DNA from: Polyangiaceae bacterium
GTDB lineage: Bacteria > Myxococcota > Polyangia > Polyangiales > Polyangiaceae
Assembly (NCBI GenBank): GCA_025936205.1
Contig: JAICTU010000181.1
Coordinates: 1-16,070, forward strand
Direction: 5' to 3'
DNA: 16,070 bases
Position numbers and translations under genes: made by a program. A model generated the notes under the pieces. The model was not told where the DNA came from, searched no databases, and saw only the letters and a program-made list of their open reading frames with translations. Shown one piece after another: positions 1-6,113 of the stretch. Every line of letters starts with the position of its first letter. Position 1 is the first letter of the stretch.

Positions 1-181
1 CGGGAATTGAGGTTTCCGGAGGAACGAAGGGGGTGCGAGGGCGGGAATTGAGGTTTCCGGAGGAACGAAGGGGATGCGAGCGCGGGAACTGAGGTTTCTG
101 GAGGAACGAAGGGGATGCGAGCGCGGGAACTGAGGTTTCCGGAGGAACGAAGGGGGTGCGAGGGCGGGAACTGAGGTTTCC
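1..181. repeat. 41-bp tandem repeat array, about 4.4 units
   Basis: Four full 41-bp units (1-41, 42-82, 83-123, 124-164) and a 17-base partial unit (165-181) lie head to tail. Each unit begins CGGGAAYTGAGGTTTCYGG and continues through GGAGGAACGAAGGGG to a GTGCGAGGG or ATGCGAGCG end. Units differ at only a few positions. There are no unique spacers, so it is not a CRISPR array, and 41 is not a multiple of 3, so it is unlikely to be coding. The first unit starts at base 1, so the array probably extends to the left. Function unknown. Confidence 0.95.
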
Positions 182-196
182 ATGGAAACCTCGATT
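169..196. repeat. Palindrome closing the 41-bp array
   Basis: Positions 173-192 read GAGGTTTCCATGGAAACCTC, a perfect 20-bp palindrome. The left arm is the last partial repeat unit. The right arm is a short inverted copy of the same repeat segment. Including flanks (169-181 against 184-196) the arms match at 11 of 13 positions. It could form a cruciform or a hairpin in RNA. There is no T-tract, so I do not call it a terminator. Confidence 0.9.
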
Positions 197-213
197 TGTG
201 CGTACGGAGGGGG

Positions 214-222
214 CTGCAGCGG
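214..222. repeat. Target site duplication, left copy
   Basis: CTGCAGCGG directly abuts the left end of the IS50-like element and is repeated exactly at 950-958. Nine base pairs is the duplication length known for IS50/Tn5. Confidence 0.9.
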
Positions 223-241
223 CTGACCATTGGTCAGATCT
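223..241 (+). repeat. IS end, inside-end type
   Basis: The 19 bp CTGACCATTGGTCAGATCT includes the transposase stop codon (234-236 on the minus strand). It matches the right end at 13 of 19 positions, including the first ten. Confidence 0.85.
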
Positions 242-938
242 TGATCCCGCTGGCTGCAGCGAAGGCAGCGGCAGCCGCGGTGACGCGGTCGAAACCTCGG
301 GCGATGACGATAGAGCCAGGCGGGCCGCCGGAAGAGCGGCCCGTGTAGCCGCCCATGTTGGCGACCAAGAGCACGAATTGCTCGATGGTCGGCTCTGCGC
401 CGAGCTTCCATTTGCATCGTTCTGTACGTGGGTCCAAAGGCTCGACTCCCGCTCCCGGCGCGGTGCGCTTGTCTTGACCAAACCGGGGAGATTTCTGGTC
501 GGAGCGGCGCCACCGCCGATGCCCGCAGACTCCGAGGACACGCCCCGACTCGCTGATCGCCAGCGCTGTCATGGCTTGCAGACCTCGAACCTGGGCGTTG
601 GGACGGGTACCGACCGGGCCAAAGTCCTTCTTTCCCGCCCGGTCCGTGACCGCAATCGAGCACTGATCCACCGCCACGAACACGGTGTCCTCGCCTTGGC
701 AGCGGCGTATAGCCGGCAAATGGCTGCTGCGCCCCAGAGCTCCGACGCCCACGTGGGCGTTTCGTAAAAATCGAAACGCCGCCTCCCGGGTGGCGTCCTG
801 CTGAACGACAGCCGTCACCGTGCCCGCTGGGCACTCCATCACGCGGGCGGCTAGGTCAACTGCCCGCGCCGTACGCCGGGGGTCTCCCAGCTGCGCTCCA
901 CCGAATTCCTGTTGCGGCCACCTTTGACCATTCTTGGA
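234..938 (-). pseudogene. Transposase remnant, IS4 family, IS50/Tn5 type
   Basis: The frame is open from just after the stop at 939-941 down to the TGA at 234-236, 234 residues against about 470 in the family. The N-terminal part has the family signature EFGGAQLGDPRRTARAVDLA (encoded upstream of the first start codon, GTG at 842), then AAFRFLRNAHV, then VFVAVDQCS, which contains the first catalytic aspartate. The C-terminal part, from AEPTIEQF through MGGYTGR to the terminal GIKI, resembles the Tn5 transposase tail, which also ends GIKI. Between them, around 420-465, family-like RERESSLW lies in another frame, so a frameshift sits beside a large deletion. The central region holding the second aspartate and the glutamate of the DDE triad is absent. 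No proper start codon is seen in the N-terminal frame. Non-functional. Confidence 0.88.
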
Positions 939-949
939 TCAATGGTCAG
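931..949 (-). repeat. IS end, outside-end type
   Basis: Read on the minus strand from 949 the sequence is CTGACCATTGATCCAAGAA. It shares CTGACCATTG with the other end and then diverges, as the outside and inside ends of IS50 do. An in-frame stop (939-941) lies within it, upstream of the transposase remnant. Confidence 0.8.
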
Positions 950-958
950 CTGCAGCGG
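950..958. repeat. Target site duplication, right copy
   Basis: CTGCAGCGG is identical to 214-222 and directly abuts the right end of the element. Confidence 0.9.
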
Positions 959-1126
959 TCCCGTGGGGGGCGACTCATGGCCGTGCAACTCCGACCCGCA
1001 TTGCGAGCAGAGGCATTCCGTTTGCCGCGAGCAGAGTCCCGAGGGGCCTTGGATGGACGTGGGGCTGAGGCCCGGCCCAAAATCAAATGTCGCGCAGGCG
1101 CGCGAAGTGGGCGCCGACGCCGCCGA
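959..1126. other. Stretch with no recognised gene
   Basis: This is the sequence right of the IS insertion and downstream of the propeller lipoprotein gene. On the minus strand one frame gives CSRQTECLCSQCGSELHG, with paired cysteines, but I cannot assign it to any family. No convincing terminator hairpin with a T-tract is visible. Confidence 0.4.
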
Positions 1127-3415
1127 TTACTGGATGACGATCGGGGGCAGGATGAATTCGTCCCAGGCCGGCGTGAGGTTGCTGGTCTGGCGCTGGGCCG
1201 TGCTGCCGTTGGCGTTCACGCGCGTGTTCTGGTTCCAGATGTAGATGGCGGGGTAGGTGGTGACGTCGCCGGTGGCGTCGTCGACGACGATCGAGGCCAT
1301 GTAGAGCTGGGAGGAGGTGTTGGAGATCGGGGGGGTGTAGTCCGTCTGGGCGATCGTGAAGCTGCCGGGGTAGGCGCGCGCCGAGGAGAAGACGAGGAAG
1401 TAGTAGGTCTTGCCGCCGCTATCGACGACGCGCGGGGACCACTTGGGCCAGCTGTTGATGCTGCCGCGGGCGGTGCCGCCGGTGCAGCTGACCGGGTCGT
1501 TGGCGGCGAGGCGGATCGGCTGGGGCGCGCCCGTGCTGGGTACGATGTAGATCTCGCCGTTGCGGTTGTAGTAGGGGCCGTCGGGATTGGTGCCGAGGTT
1601 CTGGTTGCGGCAGCCGGGCTGCGAGGTGGGGGTGCAGCCGGTGCGGGCCGTGTTGCTGGGGTTGGGGGCGCGCGCAAAGGCGATGAAGGCGTCGTCGCTG
1701 GAGTAGGACGGGTAGTATTCGAGGAAGTTGGGGTCGGAGGCGCCTTGCAGGTTCACCGCGCGGCCGCCGTTGCCGCCGTTGAATGGCACGAGCTTGATGT
1801 CGGCGGCGTTGGCGGTCCAGTCGGGGTGGCCGTCGGGGGAGGTGACGTCCGTGGAGACGTAGGCGATCTGCTCGCCGTCGTTGCTCCAGTCGGGGGTGAC
1901 GGCGCTGCGTGTTTCACCAGTGGTGGGGATCAGGTCCCAGCCGCTACCCTGCGCGCCCGCCACCGTCGCCGCACGGAACAAGCTGAGCTGCCGGCGGTCG
2001 AGCTGGCCCTGGCCGGGCGGATTGGGCGGGACGCGCTGCAGATCGGCGGGCTCCGTCGGATACGTGAAGCCGTTGGTGTAGTCGTTCGATGGCGCAAATT
2101 CTCCGATCTCGCTGCGATCGGCGACCGCCACCTGTGCCTCGAGATCGAACCAGGCGAGGCCGTGACGTGCCGGACCCGTGCCCTGCGCAAAGCGCGCGTC
2201 CCAGGGGACGCGCGCGGCGTCGCCGTTTGGAGCGAGGCCGTAGCTGGTGAGCAGCAGGCGATCGCCCGCGCTGAAGTGCGCCGGGCTCATGGTCTGTGTG
2301 CCGAGCCAGGGCTGAGACAGGAGCAGCGCCGCGCCATCGCTCATCCAGGCGGGGGTGGCACCCACCGTGCCCTCGGTGATCGAGGAGACGACCTTGTTCC
2401 ACGGCCAGTTGTCGCTGAACACGACGCCGGCGCCGTCGGGCGTGGAGATGTGGCAGCCCACGCACGCGACCTCGCCGGCGGTGAGCCCGCGCTGGGTCAG
2501 CGTGCCGTCGTAGTTGCCGCGCGGTTCGATGCCGTCTTCGCCCACGATGCCGCCGAGCTGGATGTCGGTGGCGTCGAGCGCCTGGATCACGCCTTCATCG
2601 CCCACGCGGAAGCCGAGCAGCTGGCTCGTGACCTGCGGCACGAAGGCGACCTCCGACGAGGTCGTGGCCCAGAACACCAGGCTGCCACCAGCGTTGACGG
2701 GCGCGATCTGGAAGGTGCCGCGCATGCCCGTGAGTGTGGCGCCGCTTGCCGCACGCACGGTGACGGTGATCGGTGTGTGCACGTTGCGCGCGAGGTTGCG
2801 CCACACGCCCGCGGGCATCACCCACTCGGTCTGGCGAGTGTAGGCGACCAGATCATTGGCCTCGATCTCGCTGTGCAGGCGCACCTCGTACAGCGCGTTG
2901 TTGCCGCCGCCCTGCCAGCGGAAGCGCGGGCGCAGCCAGTTGGCGGGGAAGAGCGCACCCGGCGCGTCTCCGCTGCCGAGCTGAGGCTCGACCACGCACA
3001 GGGTGCCGGCGGTGAAGGTGTCCGGATCGGCGAAGGGTGCGAGGTCGCCCGGGTTGATGGGCGTTCCGCCCGTGTCGAGCAGCGGCTCGGCAGGGAAGTC
3101 CGTGCAGTTCTCGCGGCAGGTGGAGGATGGAAAATCCGTGCCGCCGAAGTTTGCGCCGACGATCTGGGGGAACGCGGGCACCTGGAACGACTCATCCACG
3201 CCGCCCGGCGCGATCGGTGTGATGGTGGGTGCTTCGCCCGGCGCCGGGCCTTTCCCGGTTGCGCTCGAGCCCGGGCTGCCGCCCGCGCTGCTCGTGCCGT
3301 CACCGCCCCCGCCGCGCGAAGGATTGTGCGAGCTGCCCGATGAGCAGGCGAGCGCCAGCACTCCGAGAACCATCGCTCCCGTGCCAGCACTCCGAGAACT
3401 ATCGCGTCGAGTCAT
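1127..3415 (-). CDS. Beta-propeller (PD40/TolB-like) lipoprotein with one CXXCH haem motif
   Basis: Predicted outer-membrane or periplasmic lipoprotein of 762 residues. From the ATG at 3415 it has a basic start (MTRRDSSR), a hydrophobic stretch and the lipobox VLALAC, then a Ser/Gly/Pro-rich linker. Residues about 150-250 look like a beta-sandwich (YEVRLHSE, TVTVRAASG). A CVGCH motif (Cys318-His322, bases 2450-2464) could bind one c-type haem covalently. It is followed by propeller-like repeats such as TPAWMSDGAALLLS, TPDWSNDGEQIAYVS and YYPSYSSDDAFIAFA, the pattern of PD40/TolB blades. Proteins pairing a C-x-x-C-H-x-x-S/T-x-D-G segment with a propeller are familiar in deltaproteobacteria, but their function is not established. 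A GTG at 3427 is an alternative start, as is the ATG at 3373, which would leave a very short signal. It is transcribed away from the peptidase gene at 3540. A long open frame on the opposite strand is a composition artefact. Confidence 0.88.
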   Translation of the reverse strand: MTRRDSSRSAGTGAMVLGVLALACSSGSSHNPSRGGGGDGTSSAGGSPGSSATGKGPAPGEAPTITPIAPGGVDESFQVPAFPQIVGANFGGTDFPSSTCRENCTDFPAEPLLDTGGTPINPGDLAPFADPDTFTAGTLCVVEPQLGSGDAPGALFPANWLRPRFRWQGGGNNALYEVRLHSEIEANDLVAYTRQTEWVMPAGVWRNLARNVHTPITVTVRAASGATLTGMRGTFQIAPVNAGGSLVFWATTSSEVAFVPQVTSQLLGFRVGDEGVIQALDATDIQLGGIVGEDGIEPRGNYDGTLTQRGLTAGEVACVGCHISTPDGAGVVFSDNWPWNKVVSSITEGTVGATPAWMSDGAALLLSQPWLGTQTMSPAHFSAGDRLLLTSYGLAPNGDAARVPWDARFAQGTGPARHGLAWFDLEAQVAVADRSEIGEFAPSNDYTNGFTYPTEPADLQRVPPNPPGQGQLDRRQLSLFRAATVAGAQGSGWDLIPTTGETRSAVTPDWSNDGEQIAYVSTDVTSPDGHPDWTANAADIKLVPFNGGNGGRAVNLQGASDPNFLEYYPSYSSDDAFIAFARAPNPSNTARTGCTPTSQPGCRNQNLGTNPDGPYYNRNGEIYIVPSTGAPQPIRLAANDPVSCTGGTARGSINSWPKWSPRVVDSGGKTYYFLVFSSARAYPGSFTIAQTDYTPPISNTSSQLYMASIVVDDATGDVTTYPAIYIWNQNTRVNANGSTAQRQTSNLTPAWDEFILPPIVIQ
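3354..3405. repeat. Near-perfect 23-bp direct repeat, 29-bp period
   Basis: The segment GCCAGCACTCCGAGAAC followed by C/T and ATCGC occurs at 3354-3376 and 3383-3405 with one mismatch. It lies in the signal-peptide region of the propeller lipoprotein. Because the offset is 29 bp, the two copies are read in different frames: as MVLGVLA in the hydrophobic core and as SSRSAG just before it. It looks like a short tandem duplication that changed the N-terminus. Confidence 0.85.
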
Positions 3416-3448
3416 CGCCGTTCTCACCCGCAGAGAAAACGCCCAGAT

Positions 3449-3478
3449 TTTATACCAGATTCAGTGCCAGCCGCGGAA
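3449..3478 (-). promoter_or_regulatory. Candidate sigma-70-type promoter for the propeller lipoprotein
   Basis: On the minus strand TGGTATAAAAT (from 3457) is a good extended -10 element and one of the few AT-rich spots in the region. The -35 position (TTCCGC, 3478-3473) is weak. Transcription would start about 25-30 bases before the ATG at 3415, in the 124-bp divergent space shared with the gene at 3540. Confidence 0.45.
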
Positions 3479-3539
3479 TGAGCGTCGCGCTGCCAGCTTT
3501 TGCACGATACTGCCAGCCCGCTCGCTTGCCTGAAACAGC

Positions 3540-5078
3540 ATGATTCACAGCGTCATCGCCAGCGCACCTGCTTGTAGGTGGATGTCAGGGTCAGCGCTGA
3601 GGTGTCGGTGCTTGCTCTCGTTCCTGCTGCTCGGGTGTGGCTCGGTGCGGCTCGATCCAGCGCTTTCACAGGCTTCGACGGCGCGCGCTGCGGAGCGCGT
3701 CTGGAGCTACGAGGTCGCCGCCGGCACGGACGCACGCGAGCTTTCCGTGCATGCGGCGCTGCCGCCCGGCGTGCCGGAGGAGCTGGAGCTCGATCGTTTC
3801 GCGCATCCGTTCTTGCGCGAGCTCGAGCTGCGCACGGCGCACGGCTGGCGCTCCCTGAACGCGAGCGGGACGAGCTGGCGTGTGCCCGAGTGCCGCGTGA
3901 GCGGTTGTGAGCTGCGCTATCGCTACCTGCTCGGGGAAGCTGCCCAGAAGATCGACCGCTTTGGCTTTGCGGCGCTGCGCGGCGGCGTGCTGCTGGCGCC
4001 GCCCTCCACCTGGCTGCTGCATCCGCGCGACTATGCAGGCAGCGATCGCTATCGTTTGAGCGTGCGCAGCGCGCCTCCGCTTCGCTTCGTCAGCGGTGTC
4101 CCGCCATCGCGCAGCGCGGACCAGAGCCGCGAGGCTCCGGCGGAGCTGCTGTTCGAGGCGCCGTATTCCGCGTTCGGGCACTTTCGCGAGCAGCGGATCT
4201 CGGTGCCGGGCGGCACCATCGTGGCTTCGGTCGGCCTCGACGGCGGGGCGCTGGCGCTCACGCCCGCGCAGCTCGACTCCGCGCTGCGCGCTTCGGCGCG
4301 CGTCATTTCCGACTACTATGGTCGCTTTCCTGCGCGCGAGCTGGCCTTGATCGTGGTGCCGGCGGAGGGTTCCGGGGTGTTCGGCATGCAGCTCGGCAAC
4401 GGCGGCGCGAGCATTCTGCTGTTCGTGGGCCGACGAGCGGCGGAGCTCTCGCCGCAGAGCGAATGGGTGCTGGTGCACGAGCTGTTTCATCTGGGCTTTC
4501 CCACACTGCCGCGCCGCCACCTGTGGCTGGCGGAGGGGCTCGCCAGCTACCAGGAGCCGCTCGCGCGCGCTCGTGCGGGGTTCATCAGCGAGCAGCAGCT
4601 GTGGCGCGAGTTCCTGGAAGGCCTGCCGAAGGGCTTGCCGGCTCCGGGCGATGGAGGGCTCGATGGGACGCAGAGCTGGGCGCGCACCTACTGGGGCGGG
4701 GCGCTCTTCTGCTTGCTCGCGGATCTGCGCATCCGCGTCGAATCCGCGCAGCGCTATAGTCTCGACGACGCGCTGCGCGGCATCTTCAACGCCGGCGGAG
4801 ATACCACCGTGCGCTGGAGCGTCGCGCAGACGCTCGCGGCGGGCGACCGCGCCGTCGGCGGCCACGTGCTCAGCGAGCTGTACCAGGAGCACGCCGAATC
4901 TGCGGTCCAGGTCGATCTGGACGCGATCTTTCGCCGGCTCGGGGTGCGGCTCGAGTCCGGCCAGGTCGTGTTTGACGACGGGGCGGAGTGGGCGGAGCTG
5001 CGTCGTGCGTTGACGGCGGGCGCTCAGCGCGCGCACGCGGGATTGTCCTCACCCGGGGTGCCAAAGTCACCGTTGTAA
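3540..5078 (+). CDS. Gluzincin-type zinc metallopeptidase lipoprotein (M1/M61-like)
   Basis: Predicted envelope-anchored zinc peptidase, 512 residues. The lipobox is FLLLGC (Cys33). The catalytic motif is HELFH (His313, Glu314, His317), followed by LWLAEGLASYQEP with Glu332 as likely third zinc ligand: the HExxH-then-E layout of gluzincins. Further on, TYWGGALFCLLADLRIR and YSLDDALRGIF resemble the region after the active site in M61 peptidases, where LxxDxxIR and SLDD are typical. The N-terminal 250 residues look like a beta-rich domain. The substrate is unknown. An internal ATG at 3582 (residue 15) would give a more typical 19-residue lipoprotein signal, MSGSALRCRCLLSFLLLGC, and may be the true start; neither start has a well-placed Shine-Dalgarno sequence. 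The last 55 bp overlap the lamin-tail gene on the other strand. Confidence 0.85.
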   Translation: MIHSVIASAPACRWMSGSALRCRCLLSFLLLGCGSVRLDPALSQASTARAAERVWSYEVAAGTDARELSVHAALPPGVPEELELDRFAHPFLRELELRTAHGWRSLNASGTSWRVPECRVSGCELRYRYLLGEAAQKIDRFGFAALRGGVLLAPPSTWLLHPRDYAGSDRYRLSVRSAPPLRFVSGVPPSRSADQSREAPAELLFEAPYSAFGHFREQRISVPGGTIVASVGLDGGALALTPAQLDSALRASARVISDYYGRFPARELALIVVPAEGSGVFGMQLGNGGASILLFVGRRAAELSPQSEWVLVHELFHLGFPTLPRRHLWLAEGLASYQEPLARARAGFISEQQLWREFLEGLPKGLPAPGDGGLDGTQSWARTYWGGALFCLLADLRIRVESAQRYSLDDALRGIFNAGGDTTVRWSVAQTLAAGDRAVGGHVLSELYQEHAESAVQVDLDAIFRRLGVRLESGQVVFDDGAEWAELRRALTAGAQRAHAGLSSPGVPKSPL

Positions 5079-6067
5079 GCGCTGACGCCGTCGCACCAGT
5101 TCTCTGGGCGGTCATTCGCGCCCGGGTCGAGCGCGGAGCTGGAGAGACTGAGGCTGTGGCCCGCCTTGTTGGGCGACGCGGCCGAGTCGATCGTGACCTG
5201 ATCGAGCAGCTGAGAGCCACAGGCGAGCGCGAGCACGAACGCGCCCGTGTTGGGCAAGGTGATGCCGCGGTACAACACATCCGGCTGGAATCCCGGCATC
5301 TCGCCGTTGGCGAGGGTGAGGTAGGCACCGGCCGCGATCGAAAACCCTTCCTCCAGCGGTAGCTTCTGATCATCGCGCCTCAGCTCGCAGCCGCCGAGGT
5401 CCATGTCCTGCGTGCCTGCGTTGTAGAGCTCGAGCCACTCGCCATCGGCGTCGGGCAAGGCCTCCGGGTTCTTCATCAGCTCCGAGATCACGACCTGGGG
5501 CGCGCCCTTGCCGTCGACCTCGATCGCGACGCGCAGGTCGCCGTCGCTGCCGGCGGGGGGCTGCCCCGGGTCCTGTGTGGTGCGGAACTGGAACGTCAGC
5601 GTGGTGAGCTCACCGGCGCGGATGCTGAAGTCCAACGGGTTGCGCGACACCAGCTCCGCCGCCACGGCCTGGTTGCCGGCGGCGCCAGCGCTGCGCTGCA
5701 GCTGCCAGCCGGGCAGGAGCTGGGCGGTGTAGTCTCCGATGGGCAACGAGCGCTGCAGCGTGTCGGAATTGGGGCTATCCGCGCTGCTCAGCTGCAGCTG
5801 CGCCGTGCCCTCGATGGCAAAGCTGGCCTTGTCGAGCCGATAGCGGGCTTCGCCGATGCCGCTCGACAGGCCGAGCCGTAGCTGCCCGATGGGGAGCTCC
5901 GGCAAGTCCGAGCAGGCGACGAGCGCCGCGAGAGCGCAGGCCCCCGTGAGCCGGCGAAAGAGCGAGTGAATGGGCGTGGGCCTGAGTGTTCCTCCGCCTC
6001 CGCCACAGCAAGCGAGATGCCCGTCCCAAATCGCCGCGAGCGCAGCCAGTTTCGGCTGCGCTCGCAC
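5024..6067 (-). CDS. Lamin-tail-domain (LTD) lipoprotein
   Basis: Predicted secreted lipoprotein. The signal-like segment LFRRLTGACALAALVAC carries the lipobox LVAC (Cys52 from the GTG at 6067). Residues about 60-190 are a beta-rich domain of unknown role (YRLDKASFAIEG, LTTLTFQF). Residues about 190-345 form an LTD: VVISELMKNPEALPDADGEW, LELYNAG, a core with GAYLTLANG, and the usual C-terminal NGDFGTPGEDNPAC. LTDs occur on many secreted bacterial proteins and are thought to act in binding or anchoring. The start is uncertain: the GTG at 6067 leaves about 35 residues before the signal, while the segment nearer the signal has no ATG, GTG or TTG in frame despite a GGAGG near 5990. It begins 46 bp after the stop of the VWA gene, on the same strand, so the two are probably co-transcribed. 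Its 3' end overlaps the peptidase gene by 55 bp. Confidence 0.85.
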   Translation of the reverse strand: MRAQPKLAALAAIWDGHLACCGGGGGTLRPTPIHSLFRRLTGACALAALVACSDLPELPIGQLRLGLSSGIGEARYRLDKASFAIEGTAQLQLSSADSPNSDTLQRSLPIGDYTAQLLPGWQLQRSAGAAGNQAVAAELVSRNPLDFSIRAGELTTLTFQFRTTQDPGQPPAGSDGDLRVAIEVDGKGAPQVVISELMKNPEALPDADGEWLELYNAGTQDMDLGGCELRRDDQKLPLEEGFSIAAGAYLTLANGEMPGFQPDVLYRGITLPNTGAFVLALACGSQLLDQVTIDSAASPNKAGHSLSLSSSALDPGANDRPENWCDGVSAYNGDFGTPGEDNPACAR

Positions 6068-6113
6068 CAGCTCGCCCCGGCCCCCGCCAGGCCAGCGCCG
6101 GCCGCGCCGGTCT

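Larger units (their letters stand above)
223..949 (-). mobile_element. Internally deleted IS50/Tn5-like element (IS4 family), 727 bp
   Basis: The element is bounded by related 19-bp ends and a perfect 9-bp direct duplication. The left end (223-241) is CTGACCATTGGTCAGATCT. As I recall it, the IS50 inside end is CTGTCTCTTGATCAGATCT, a 15 of 19 match. As in IS50, this end overlaps the transposase stop codon. The right end, read on the minus strand from 949, is CTGACCATTGATCCAAGAA. The first ten bases of the two ends are identical. A full IS50-like element is about 1.5 kb, so roughly half is missing, all from the middle of the transposase gene. It cannot move by itself but could be a substrate for a related transposase. 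Confidence 0.9.

Noticed and set aside
1..181. CRISPR array
   Set aside because: Units are contiguous with no unique spacers and no cas genes are nearby. The same applies to the 17-bp array at 15608-15708.
977..3343. 788-codon open frame on the plus strand opposite the propeller lipoprotein
   Set aside because: The translation is low-complexity (Gly/Val/Arg/Ala-rich) with no family signature. The minus strand gives a signal peptide, haem motif and propeller repeats.
3666..5036. 456-codon open frame on the minus strand opposite the peptidase
   Set aside because: No domain is recognisable, and it is rich in Arg, Ala and Gln as expected of an antisense frame. The plus strand has a complete zinc-peptidase motif.
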